Below, piece after piece: positions 1 through 8,359 of a stretch of 64,000 nt of DNA; the first letter of the stretch is position 1; each line of letters begins with the position of its first letter. The stretch covers positions 406,458 to 470,457 of the forward strand of contig NZ_KV917369.1 in NCBI RefSeq assembly GCF_002019595.1, written 5' to 3'. The notes under the pieces are model-generated. The model made no database searches, had not been told where the DNA came from, and saw nothing but the letters and a program-made list of their open reading frames with translations. The DNA comes from Priestia abyssalis (GTDB lineage: Bacteria; Bacillota; Bacilli; Bacillales; Bacillaceae_H). The position numbers and the translations under genes are program-made.

Positions 1-2
1 TA

Positions 3-1763
3 GTGATGGTTAATGAAAACTCGTTAGACGGATGGATGAAGAAATTGAATAATGACAGTTTTTATAACAGTGAATTTAATCGCCGCAGCTTCCTTCAAGG
101 AGCCGGTAAAATTGCCGGCCTTTCACTTGGATTGACGATTGCTCAGTCAATGGGTGTAGGGGCATTTGAGGTGAATGCTGCCCCAAAATTTCAAAACTAT
201 CCGTTTACACTTGGTGTTGCTTCAGGAGATCCGCTTTCTGACAGTGTTGTATTGTGGACAAGGTTAGCTCCTGATCCGCTCAATGGCGGCGGAATGCCTC
301 AGCAAACAATACCAGTCAAATGGGAAATCGCGAAAGATGAGCATTTCCGTCGAATTGTGAAACGAGGAACGGAGTTAGCAAGACCGGAACTCGCCCATTC
401 AGTTCATGTGGAGGTCGAGGGGTTAGAGGCTAATCAAATTTACTATTACCGTTTTAAAAGCGGCCATGAGCTAAGCCCTGTAGGAAGAACGAAAACACTT
501 CCTGCAAGCGGTTCAAGTGTTTCCAGCATGACATTCGCCTTTGCTTCCTGTCAACAATATGAACACGGCTATTATACGGCTTATGAACATATGGCCAAAG
601 AGGAACTTGATCTGGTCTTCCATCTAGGTGACTATATTTACGAGTACGGACCGAATGAATATGTTGCTTCAACTGGTAATGTTCGTACTCATAGCGGTCC
701 GGAGATCGTTACGCTGGAAGATTATCGAAACCGTCATGCGCAATACCGTTCAGATGCGAACTTGAAAGCTGCCCATGCTGCATTTCCGTGGGTAGTAACA
801 TGGGACGACCATGAAGTCGAAAACAATTATGCTAATGTAATCCCTGAAAAAGGCCAGTCTGTTGAAGAATTTATCAAACGCCGTACAGCCGCCTATCAAG
901 CTTATTATGAGCATATGCCGCTTCGCAGAACATCTTTGCCGCACGGTGCGGACATGCAATTATACCGCAGTTTCTCTTACGGTAATTTAGCTTCTTTTTA
1001 TGTACTTGATACGCGCCAATACCGTGATGATCAGGCAAATGGGGACGGGACGAAAGCCCATACAGCAGAATCTTTGAATCCAAACCGTACAACTCTTGGG
1101 AAGGAACAGGAAGCATGGCTGCTTGGTAACCTTGGTAATTCAAAGTCTCACTGGAACGTACTCGCACAGCAAATTTTCTTTGCTCAGCGAAAATTTGGAA
1201 CAGACACGGCACCAACATACAGTATGGATTCTTGGGACGGTTATCCGGCCGCGCGCCAGCGTATCACGGACTTTGCTAGCAGTAAGAACATCAATAACAT
1301 GATTGTTCTTACAGGAGATGTTCATGCAAGCTGGGCATCAAACATAATGACGGATTTTAATAATCCAAGCTCTAAAATCATTGGGGCGGAGTTTGTGGGG
1401 ACTTCCATTACATCCGGCGGAAATGGAGCTGATAAGAGAGCAGATACTGACCGTATACTAGCACAAAATCCCAATATTAAATTCTTTAACGATTACCGAG
1501 GTTATGTCCGCTGTACCGTAACTCCGGAACAATGGCGAGCGGATTATCGTGTCGTGCCATTTGTGACAGAACCGGGTGCAACCGTTTCGACGAGAGCTTC
1601 ATTTGTTTGTGAAAAAGACGGCATGGGGCTGAAAAAAGTAACGTCAAATGCAGTTCCGCAAGGTGTGAAAATTTCGAAGGAAGTAGAAGAAGACCGTCAC
1701 CGTGCCCATGGACGTGCCCACGAAAAGCAAATGGAGAAGAAGCGTGAAAAAGTAAACAATTAA
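3..1763 (+). CDS. phoD: Alkaline phosphatase/phosphodiesterase PhoD, Tat-exported
   Basis: Secreted phosphodiesterase/alkaline phosphatase that releases phosphate outside the cell. The N-terminus carries a twin-arginine signal: NRRSFLQGAGK at about residues 22-32, a hydrophobic stretch, then an Ala-rich cleavage region near residue 60. The catalytic part shows PhoD metal-site motifs: FASCQQY near 180, HLGDYIYE near 205, WDDHEVENNY near 265 and TGDVHASW near 440. Length (586 aa) is close to B. subtilis PhoD as remembered, so the gene looks essentially complete. GTG at 3 and ATG at 6 are both possible starts; the ribosome site lies outside the window. No tatA or tatC gene follows, unlike the B. 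subtilis phoD-tatAD-tatCD operon. PhoP control is expected for the family but cannot be seen here. Confidence 0.95.
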   Translation: MMVNENSLDGWMKKLNNDSFYNSEFNRRSFLQGAGKIAGLSLGLTIAQSMGVGAFEVNAAPKFQNYPFTLGVASGDPLSDSVVLWTRLAPDPLNGGGMPQQTIPVKWEIAKDEHFRRIVKRGTELARPELAHSVHVEVEGLEANQIYYYRFKSGHELSPVGRTKTLPASGSSVSSMTFAFASCQQYEHGYYTAYEHMAKEELDLVFHLGDYIYEYGPNEYVASTGNVRTHSGPEIVTLEDYRNRHAQYRSDANLKAAHAAFPWVVTWDDHEVENNYANVIPEKGQSVEEFIKRRTAAYQAYYEHMPLRRTSLPHGADMQLYRSFSYGNLASFYVLDTRQYRDDQANGDGTKAHTAESLNPNRTTLGKEQEAWLLGNLGNSKSHWNVLAQQIFFAQRKFGTDTAPTYSMDSWDGYPAARQRITDFASSKNINNMIVLTGDVHASWASNIMTDFNNPSSKIIGAEFVGTSITSGGNGADKRADTDRILAQNPNIKFFNDYRGYVRCTVTPEQWRADYRVVPFVTEPGATVSTRASFVCEKDGMGLKKVTSNAVPQGVKISKEVEEDRHRAHGRAHEKQMEKKREKVNN

Positions 1764-1898
1764 AAAGGATACCTTTCTACTGATTAAAGGTTCCTTTATA
1801 TGGATCCACGTTAGTTTTTTTATCGTCATCTCTGTTTATCTTGTTCATGGCTTTTTATTCTTGCATTTTGAAAAGCTCACAAAGGTCAACCGCTTATG

Positions 1899-1948
1899 CA
1901 TAAATAATTGGGACAGGGGTGTCTTTGCCTCTGTCCCAATTATTTATG
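1899..1948. terminator. Bidirectional hairpin between phoD and a converging small gene
   Basis: A near-perfect stem (CATAAATAATTGGGACAG paired with its complement) around a short loop. It is followed on the plus strand by a T-rich run. It lies between two converging genes and can serve both. The bases just left of it, CAACCGCTTATGCATAA, are the reverse complement of a motif beside another long palindrome at 36.47 kb. Confidence 0.7.
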
Positions 1949-1953
1949 TGGAT

Positions 1954-2136
1954 TTATTTTTTTCCGCCTACTTGCTTCCATCCTGTCTGTGTTCGGGCAG
2001 AACGGTTGAAAAATTTATTCTTTTCTTTGCCGCCAAACAAGTTTTCTCCGATACCGTTCAATATGACTCCCATTAGTGCGGTGATTCCGATAATAAAGGT
2101 GGATAACAGAACAAAATCGAATGCGAATGCGCCCAT
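1954..2136 (-). CDS. Small single-span membrane protein, unknown function
   Basis: A 60-residue protein. Residues 5-30 form one hydrophobic segment (FDFVLLSTFIIGITALMGVI), followed by a Gly/Asn turn and a basic, soluble tail ending VGGKK. Support for a real gene: a GGAG ribosome site 8 nt before the ATG, a membrane-protein composition, and the shared terminator just after the stop. It is not TatA: it lacks the TatA FGPxKLP hinge, although TatA would be the expected phoD neighbour. No family recognised. Confidence 0.6.
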   Translation of the reverse strand: MGAFAFDFVLLSTFIIGITALMGVILNGIGENLFGGKEKNKFFNRSARTQTGWKQVGGKK

Positions 2137-2453
2137 TTTCTCAGCTCCATTTCTTTGTTTAACCCGAGCTACCGGGATTAAGATGACTGCTGAATAAATT
2201 GTCCCTTTATCCTTATTTTAGATGAAATGAGCTGGTAAAAAAAGGGGTTGGTTATTTGTTTTTTAGAAATGGGGTTTAAATTTATTCGCGAGGGGGAAAG
2301 AAAAAATAAAGACTGTGCGTGAGGAAAAACGAGATAGGAAATAGTAAATAGGAAACAGATTTTTTATAAAGGAAACTTCCATCAGTGGGGGTCTTACTCA
2401 CCATTAATGCGGGATAAACCTCTTTCAACATCACTTATTTAAGGAGGCCATCA
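2137..2453. other. Intergenic region with a dispersed repeat copy
   Basis: No gene seen. The A+T-rich stretch holds the upstream signals of the small minus-strand gene and of yjbC. Its one notable element is a copy of a short repeat at 2366-2391, listed separately. The yjbC ribosome site AAGGAGG lies at its right end. Confidence 0.5.
2366..2391 (+). repeat. Dispersed GAAACTTCCATCAG element, copy 1
   Basis: Contains ATAAAGGAAACTTCCATCAG followed by TGGGGG. The first 20 bases recur exactly at 37221, and a diverged inverted copy lies at 42311-42339. This copy lacks the downstream inverted arm that makes the 37.2-kb copy a hairpin. Confidence 0.6.
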
Positions 2454-3029
2454 ATGAATTGGTATGAAAAACTAAGTCAATATTTTCCCATTGAAGAAAT
2501 GAAGTCAAAAGAGCATATTGAAGCGCTTTTAAAAGAACGGGGAGATATTTATCATAAAGATGAAGGGCGGCACCATGTGTTAATGTATGTGGAACTGGAC
2601 GATTTCGTATTCATCGATTATTTATTTGTATCCAATAAATCAAGAGGACAGGGACTTGGTCATCAATTAATCGAAAAATTAAAGAAGAAAGGCAAAGCGA
2701 TTATTTTAGAAGTGGAACCGGTGAATTATGAAGACAGTGATACGGAAAAAAGATTGCGTTTTTATAAACGGGAAGGGTTTGAACATGCCCAGTCCATTGG
2801 CTATCGCCGCCGGTCGCTGGCCACGAACGAAATCAATCAAATGGAAATTTTGTATTGGTCGCCGACAGAAGAAAGCGAAGAAAATATCTTTGAGGGAATG
2901 AAAAGAACGTACGAGATGATTCACACCTATAAAGATAAAAAATGGTACGGAGAGTCCTATCAACCCGCTGATGAAGTATTGACCCTTGATCAAAATCGTG
3001 ATGAAGGCGATATACTCGCGGATATTTAA
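2454..3029 (+). CDS. yjbC: GNAT-family N-acetyltransferase YjbC
   Basis: Predicted acyl-CoA-dependent acetyltransferase, 191 aa, matching B. subtilis YjbC in length and recalled sequence. The GNAT core is visible: strand FVFIDYLFV near residue 45, then the acetyl-CoA loop SRGQGLGHQLIEKL near 62-75, and a C-terminal FYKREGFEHA strand-helix near 105. The last 50 residues are an acidic, aromatic tail. ATG follows AAGGAGG with good spacing. In B. subtilis yjbC lies directly upstream of spx and can be co-transcribed with it. Here an inverted RND operon separates the two, so that link is broken. Substrate unknown. Confidence 0.9.
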   Translation: MNWYEKLSQYFPIEEMKSKEHIEALLKERGDIYHKDEGRHHVLMYVELDDFVFIDYLFVSNKSRGQGLGHQLIEKLKKKGKAIILEVEPVNYEDSDTEKRLRFYKREGFEHAQSIGYRRRSLATNEINQMEILYWSPTEESEENIFEGMKRTYEMIHTYKDKKWYGESYQPADEVLTLDQNRDEGDILADI

Positions 3030-3079
3030 AGCAGTAACCCCATAAGTTTTAAACAGCTTGCAAAAATTATTTTTTATTG

Positions 3080-3184
3080 AAGGCCCCGTCACTGAATTCT
3101 CAATTTTACTCGGTTTTCATGACGGGACCTTGCAGGAGAATGACCGAACAGAGATGTTTTTTTATCCCTGTTCGGTCATTCTCT
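3080..3184. terminator. Paired hairpins closing yjbC (+) and the RND operon (-)
   Basis: Two adjacent stem-loops. The first (3080-3131) pairs AAGGCCCCGTCA with TGACGGGACCTT around an A+T-rich loop. The second (3136-3184) pairs GAGAATGACCGAACAG with its complement, and its left arm includes the last codons of the RND gene. The first hairpin resembles elements at 27.85 and 54.5 kb, each also paired with a second hairpin. Confidence 0.7.
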
Positions 3185-6100
3185 TTTCAAATAGATAATA
3201 GACAGCTGGAATAAAGACGAGAGTAATGATGGTCGCAAAGCTTAACCCAAAGACAATGACAATCGCCATAGGCTGCTGAATTTCAGTTCCTTCCCCAAAT
3301 CCAAGCGTTAACGGAATAAGGCCGAGAATGGTCGTTAATGTTGTCATTAAGATGGGACGGAGCCTTGTTGGACCCGCCAGTAAAATGGATTCTTTCAGCT
3401 CGTATCCTTCTTTTTTTAATTGTTGCAGATAGTCAATTAATACAATGGCATTATTTACAACAATTCCCGTTAAAATGAGAAGGCCGACGAGTGAACCAAC
3501 TCCAAGCGGTTTGCCTGTCACTAGTAATCCTAAAACCACACCAATAACGGTCAAGGGAACAGAGAACATAATGATGAATGGATAGAAAAAGGATTCGAAT
3601 TGACCAGCCATCACCATATAAACAAGGACAACGGCAAGAGCGAGAGCAAGGGACAATTTATAAAAAGCATCGTTCATTTGTTCGTTTTGTCCGCCGAATG
3701 AAATTTTGTATTGATTGTTCGGAAGAGAAATATGGTCTTTTAACGTTTCTTCAATTTCATCTGTTATCGTTCCTAAATCGCGGTTAAGAATATCAGCCCT
3801 GACGGTAATCTCACGGAGCCTGTCCGTTCTGACAATTTGGGAAGGACCCTGTCCTCTTGAAATATGGGCAACGGCTTGCAATGGAATATTCGCTCCAGCA
3901 GGAGATTTAATGAGCAGACTTTCCAAATCAGAAAGAGAAGAAGTAAAACGGCTTTCTACAACAAGACGAATATCCAGCTCTTCTCCGTTACGTGCCAGTC
4001 TGCTGGCGACGACTCCTTTCGTTGCATCATTAATGGCCGAAGCAATTTGGGCACTTCCAATGCCATATGAGGCCGCTTTTTCACGGTCAATATCGACCAC
4101 AATCTCAGGGTTTCCTGTTTCATAGTTTGATTTTGGTTCACGAACTCCTTCGATGTCAGAAATGAGAGTTACTGTCTCATTGGCAATTTGTTCAAGGACC
4201 TGCAAGTCAGGGCCTGTAATACTAAGTGAAATCGGGTCTGTAGAAAATCCTGAATCACTGGCCGAAACACTCACTCCAATGTTGGGAACATCTTTTAGCC
4301 TATCTCGAATGTCTTCTGCTACTTCTAAGTCTGAGCGGGAGCGTTCACCGACTTGTTTGAGCAAAATGCTGTAATTAGCTTGATTTGTTTGGGAGCCGGC
4401 TCCGTATGAAAAATTAGCGGCGCCTCCTACTTTGACGTAAATTAAATCGATTTCAGTAATATCTTTAATTTTACTATTGATCTCTTCCGTTTTTTCATAG
4501 GTGGCATCTAAAGAGCTTCCTTCGGGCAGTTTGGCTGTAATGGATACAAAGCTCTGGTCCTGTGCCGGTAAAAATTCAGTACCGATGAAAGGAATTCCTG
4601 TAAGCGACAAAGCTAAGGCAGTCACGATGATAAGAATCGTTTTTTTCGGATGTGCCAATACGATTACAAGCAGGGCAGTGTATTTTCGCAAAATAGAAGA
4701 AAATAATTGTCCTGACGATTCTTTTTCTTCCTGTACTTTTAGAAAAAGCGATGACAGCAGCGGTACGATAATGAGCGCCGTAAATAAAGAAGCGAGAAGC
4801 GAGAAAGAGATGACAAGGGCCAGCGGTTTAAAGAGCTGCGCAGCCAAGCCTTCGACGAATACAATCGGCAAGAAGACAATGACTGTTGTTAATGTCGAGG
4901 CAATAATTGCGGTCCCGACTTCTCTCGTTCCCTGAATAGCAGCTTTTTTTAGGGACATACCGAGATGCTGTGAGCGATAAATATTTTCTAAAATGACGAT
5001 AGCGTTGTCAACCATCATACCAATTCCTAATGCTAGTCCTCCAAGGGTAAGCAAGTTTAAAGTTTGCCCGCTGAAATACATAAAGACAAATGTTGTCACA
5101 ATGGATAAAGGGATGGCAAAACCAATGATAAGAGTGCTTCGAAGGTTTCGTAAGAATAAAAATAAAATTCCTGCCGCCAGTCCGCTTCCGATAAGCATGT
5201 TAGAGGAGACGGCTGAGATGGATTGATTAATGAATTGACTTTGATCGAAAATCAGTTCCATTTTTACGTTCTTGGGCAGTAATTCATCAAGTTCGTTAAG
5301 TTTTTTTTCAATATCCTCTGCGACTGTTACAGTATTGGAGCCTGATTGTTTTAAAATTGAAATACCGATGGCATTCTTCCCGTTTAAATAGCTTAATTGG
5401 GTTGTTTCTTCATATGCTTCTTGGATATCAGCGATGTTTTTCAATACTAATACACCGGAGTTGGTTGGAATCGGCAATAAAGCGATATCGTCAATCGATT
5501 CAAATTGACCTGCCACCCTAATAGGCAAATTCTGATTTTGATCTTCAATGTTTCCAGCAGGCAAGTTAATGTTTTCAGAACCGATAATCTGCTGGAGCTG
5601 CTGGATGGTTAAACCATAAGATGCCAGCTTTTCAGGATCCAGATTTACTTGTACCTCTTTATTCGCGCCGCCTTCTATTGATACGGAAGCTACCCCTTCA
5701 ACTCCGTCTAAACGGGGTTTAATATCTTCTTCCACCATTCTTTTTAATGTGGAAAACTCCTCATTTTCAGCGGTAATGGCAAGCTGCATAATCGGCAAGT
5801 CGCTTGGATCGAAACGCATGACCCGAGGTGCAGGTGCTTCAGAAGGCAAAAAGTCTCTCACGGCATCAATTTTTTCTCGCATTTTTAAGGTAGCAAAATC
5901 CATATCGGTTCCCCAATTGAAAGAAACGAGAATAAGCAAGCCGCCGTTTCTCGAGATGGAGGTGACACTCTCTACATTTGGAATGGTACCCATCGCATTT
6001 TCCAGCGGCTTTGCAAGCAAGTTCTCAACTTCTCTAGGGCCCGCTCCATCATAAGTAGCCGTTACGGCAGCGACTGGAAAGGTGAGTTCAGGGAATAAGT

Positions 6101-6203
6101 CAACCGGCATATTTTTGACGCTGACTCCTCCTAGAATCAGTATAAGTATGATAACCATTCCCATTGCGATCGGTCGAATGACAGAAAGTTTAACAATGTT
6201 CAT
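3162..6203 (-). CDS. RND-superfamily multidrug/surfactin efflux transporter (SwrC-like)
   Basis: Proton-driven inner-membrane exporter of the AcrB/SwrC type, 1013 aa. The RND plan is visible: N-terminal helix at 8-27, a first large extracytoplasmic loop (about 30-330), six helices around 335-530, a second large loop, and six more helices from about 850. The proton-relay helix shows GIGMMVDNAIVILEN (near 395), with Asp conserved. GIVVNNAIVLIDYL is the matching C-terminal helix. It starts 3 nt after the adaptor gene, so the two are one operon. In Gram-positives such pumps need no outer-membrane channel; SwrC of B. subtilis handles surfactin and other amphiphiles. Substrate here is not shown. 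The 3' end runs into a terminator hairpin. Confidence 0.93.
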   Translation of the reverse strand: MNIVKLSVIRPIAMGMVIILILILGGVSVKNMPVDLFPELTFPVAAVTATYDGAGPREVENLLAKPLENAMGTIPNVESVTSISRNGGLLILVSFNWGTDMDFATLKMREKIDAVRDFLPSEAPAPRVMRFDPSDLPIMQLAITAENEEFSTLKRMVEEDIKPRLDGVEGVASVSIEGGANKEVQVNLDPEKLASYGLTIQQLQQIIGSENINLPAGNIEDQNQNLPIRVAGQFESIDDIALLPIPTNSGVLVLKNIADIQEAYEETTQLSYLNGKNAIGISILKQSGSNTVTVAEDIEKKLNELDELLPKNVKMELIFDQSQFINQSISAVSSNMLIGSGLAAGILFLFLRNLRSTLIIGFAIPLSIVTTFVFMYFSGQTLNLLTLGGLALGIGMMVDNAIVILENIYRSQHLGMSLKKAAIQGTREVGTAIIASTLTTVIVFLPIVFVEGLAAQLFKPLALVISFSLLASLFTALIIVPLLSSLFLKVQEEKESSGQLFSSILRKYTALLVIVLAHPKKTILIIVTALALSLTGIPFIGTEFLPAQDQSFVSITAKLPEGSSLDATYEKTEEINSKIKDITEIDLIYVKVGGAANFSYGAGSQTNQANYSILLKQVGERSRSDLEVAEDIRDRLKDVPNIGVSVSASDSGFSTDPISLSITGPDLQVLEQIANETVTLISDIEGVREPKSNYETGNPEIVVDIDREKAASYGIGSAQIASAINDATKGVVASRLARNGEELDIRLVVESRFTSSLSDLESLLIKSPAGANIPLQAVAHISRGQGPSQIVRTDRLREITVRADILNRDLGTITDEIEETLKDHISLPNNQYKISFGGQNEQMNDAFYKLSLALALAVVLVYMVMAGQFESFFYPFIIMFSVPLTVIGVVLGLLVTGKPLGVGSLVGLLILTGIVVNNAIVLIDYLQQLKKEGYELKESILLAGPTRLRPILMTTLTTILGLIPLTLGFGEGTEIQQPMAIVIVFGLSFATIITLVFIPAVYYLFEKRMTEQG

Positions 6204-6206
6204 ATC

Positions 6207-7415
6207 TTATTCACTCTTTCTTTCACGAAGCGAATCTCCGTTGTTTAATTGTTCTTTTCCATCGACGACAATTTTATCTCCTTTTGTGACTCCCTGGAGA
6301 ACTTGAACATTTCCTTCATTTTGAACTCCTAAAGAAACGGGTGTTTTAACGGCTTTTCCTTCTTTATCAATAAATACGAAAGGGTTATTCTCTTCATATA
6401 AAACGGCTTTGGCAGGAATGACCAATACATCTTTTAAGGAATCGACGATGACGGTTGCGGTTGCCTTCATTCCTCCTTTAACAAGCTGTTTTTCATTTGG
6501 AATGGGAATTTGCACCGTAAATAATCCCGTTTGTGGATTAGCTGTCGGTGAAATATTGCTGATCTGTGCTTGAAACGACTGTTCTACTCCGTCAAATGTA
6601 ACGGTACTTTGATTTCCCTTTTTTAGCTGGGAGACGACATAACTGTTGATTTGAAAAGCGGCTTCAATTTGACTTTGATCAATGACTGTCATGACAGGTG
6701 CATTTGGAGGAGTAACCGCCTTTTCTACTACTGTTATTTCTGATACGACTCCATCGATAGGAGAAGTAATTCTTGTAGCTTGGACCAGTTTTTCCGCTTG
6801 TTTAACCGCTTCGGCTGCCTGCTGCTGCTGTTGTTTCAATTGGGGAAGCATGGATTGGGCAGATTGAAACTGTGTAAGGGTTTGTTGGGCCAATGCGGCT
6901 TGTTTTAATACGATTTCGAGACTGTCTTTTACGACATCAGAAGGCGGAACGCTGTCATCCTGTATTTGATTTAACTGTTGTTTTGCTTTTGTAAGTGCAG
7001 AATTCAGCTCTTCTTTTGCTTGCTGAAGACTTTCTGCGCTTTCATTAGAAGATGCGGCTGCTGATTCGGCCTTTGTTACTGCTTCATTTATGGAGGAAGC
7101 CGTTTTTTTGGCACTTTCGAGCTGCTTTATTGCTTCGCTCTCATCGAGGGAAAGCAACAATTCTCCTTGTCTGACGGTATCTCCTAGATTTCTGTGAACC
7201 TTTTTCACCGTCAAAGGAGCGGGAGAAAAAAGGGGGATTTGTTTGGCGGGTACAGCAACCCCTGAAAGTTCAACGGTATTGCTTAAGTCTTTTGTTTGAA
7301 CTTCCTCTGTTTTAACGGAAACTGCTTTGTTCTCAAGGTCTTCTGTTGTAATCTCCTTTGGTCCGCAAGCGGTGAGGAAAAGAAGCACAGCAAGTAATTT
7401 GATGGATTTCTGCAT
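6207..7415 (-). CDS. RND efflux adaptor lipoprotein (HlyD/MFP family)
   Basis: Membrane-fusion subunit partnering the RND pump that follows 3 nt downstream. The start ATG at 7415 fits GGGGTG eight bases upstream better than a GTG nine bases earlier. The lipoprotein signal ends LFLTAC-GPK, with Cys17 as lipidation site, anchoring it to the outer face of the membrane. Domains in order: lipoyl half-motif (FSPAPLTVKKVHRNLGDTV near 65-85), a long Ala/Gln/Glu-rich coiled-coil hairpin (about 95-205, including a run of five Gln), second lipoyl half (ITSPIDGVVSEITV near 220), beta-barrel and membrane-proximal domains. Length (402 aa) is normal. The substrate class cannot be told from sequence. Confidence 0.92.
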   Translation of the reverse strand: MQKSIKLLAVLLFLTACGPKEITTEDLENKAVSVKTEEVQTKDLSNTVELSGVAVPAKQIPLFSPAPLTVKKVHRNLGDTVRQGELLLSLDESEAIKQLESAKKTASSINEAVTKAESAAASSNESAESLQQAKEELNSALTKAKQQLNQIQDDSVPPSDVVKDSLEIVLKQAALAQQTLTQFQSAQSMLPQLKQQQQQAAEAVKQAEKLVQATRITSPIDGVVSEITVVEKAVTPPNAPVMTVIDQSQIEAAFQINSYVVSQLKKGNQSTVTFDGVEQSFQAQISNISPTANPQTGLFTVQIPIPNEKQLVKGGMKATATVIVDSLKDVLVIPAKAVLYEENNPFVFIDKEGKAVKTPVSLGVQNEGNVQVLQGVTKGDKIVVDGKEQLNNGDSLRERKSE

Positions 7416-7781
7416 GAATTTCACCCCGTTGTTGTGTTCGTGTACTTAGTCTTGGCTACATATCTTATAAATAAAAAAAATAATATTTTTTTGAAACAAA
7501 ATAAGAGGTTTATTCGTAGTATAACCGTGGTACAAAAATATTGAGAAATTATTACCTAAGAAGTCAGAAATAATTCTTTTCTGACTTTTAGAAAAATATA
7601 TCATTCCGATGGTTTTTGTAGTATAATACGCAATAGATATTACTTTTTAAAACTTATTATAAACTAATATCGATTTTCATTCGCAATAACGAGCACATAT
7701 TGTAGTATACAGCAGCCAAAGCCGCTGTAGCTATTTTTGATATGTTAGTAACCTTATTTTAAAAGAGGAGTGAAGGTTTAA
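7416..7781. promoter_or_regulatory. Divergent control region between the RND operon and spx
   Basis: 366 bases with no gene. It must hold promoters for both the RND operon and spx. A TATAAT box lies at 7622-7627 pointing toward spx, with no clear -35 at the ideal distance. An inverted repeat AAGTCAGAAA/TTTCTGACTT spans about 7561-7588 and could be an operator or weak terminator. A small ACAGC/GCTGT hairpin lies near 7710. spx has a good AGAGGAGTGA ribosome site. Confidence 0.4.
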
Positions 7782-8183
7782 ATGGTAACTTTGTATACAT
7801 CTCCTAGTTGTACTTCTTGTCGTAAAGCAAAAGCATGGTTGGAAGAAAATGACATTTCATATACAGAACGAAATATTTTTTCAGAACCTCTGTCAATTGA
7901 TGAGATTAAAGAAATCTTACGCATGACGGAAGATGGAACAGACGAGATTATTTCTACTCGCTCTAAAACATTCCAGAAATTAGATATTCAACTTGATATG
8001 ATGCCGCTTCAAGATTTATATGAACTCATTCAACAAAATCCGGGACTTTTACGCCGCCCGATTATCATTGATGAAAAGCGCCTTCAAGTTGGATATAATG
8101 AAGATGAAATTCGCCGCTTCTTACCGCGTAGAGTGCGTACGTTCCAATTGCGTGAAGCGCAGCGCTTAGTAAATGCAAATTAA
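7782..8183 (+). CDS. spx: Global redox/stress regulator Spx (ArsC-like)
   Basis: RNA polymerase-binding transcription factor that redirects transcription during thiol (disulfide) stress. It binds the alpha-subunit C-terminal domain and is degraded by ClpXP with the adaptor YjbH, also encoded here (17.4 kb). The 133 residues match B. subtilis Spx (131 aa) nearly throughout. They include the redox switch CTSC at Cys10/Cys13, the ISTRS segment near 57, and [19 protein letters not shown] near 87-105. The C-terminal tail ends NAN rather than the remembered LAN; that end matters for ClpXP recognition, so turnover could differ slightly. The gene has its own upstream region and is followed by two strong hairpins. 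Confidence 0.97.
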   Translation: MVTLYTSPSCTSCRKAKAWLEENDISYTERNIFSEPLSIDEIKEILRMTEDGTDEIISTRSKTFQKLDIQLDMMPLQDLYELIQQNPGLLRRPIIIDEKRLQVGYNEDEIRRFLPRRVRTFQLREAQRLVNAN

Positions 8184-8257
8184 TATAGGATTCATTCATA
8201 ATGAATAATTCTTACGGATGGCCGAAAAATCCAAGAATGAGAAGTTTTTTTATATAA

Positions 8258-8301
8258 ACTGAAAGGGCGAAGAAGTCTTTAGACTTCTTCGCCCTTTCAG
8301 T
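8258..8301. terminator. Perfect 21-bp palindrome after spx
   Basis: ACTGAAAGGGCGAAGAAGTCT is followed after two bases by its exact reverse complement and then by TTAAAAAATA. It is placed as the spx terminator. The arms show no mismatch and the spacer is too short to loop without opening a few pairs. Confidence 0.75.
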
Positions 8302-8312
8302 TAAAAAATATG

Positions 8313-8359
8313 AAGCTGGGTCAAAAGGTCGTTGATTAACGACTTTTTTGACCCAGCTT
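8313..8359. terminator. Second hairpin, between spx and the insertion sequence
   Basis: AAGCTGGGTCAAAAGGTCGTT pairs with a complementary arm (one mismatch) ending GACCCAGCTT, followed by TTTCTTTTT. It shares the core CAAAAGGT with the hairpin on the other side of the insertion sequence (10066). It may therefore be part of the element or a duplicated target, or simply a terminator. Confidence 0.6.
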
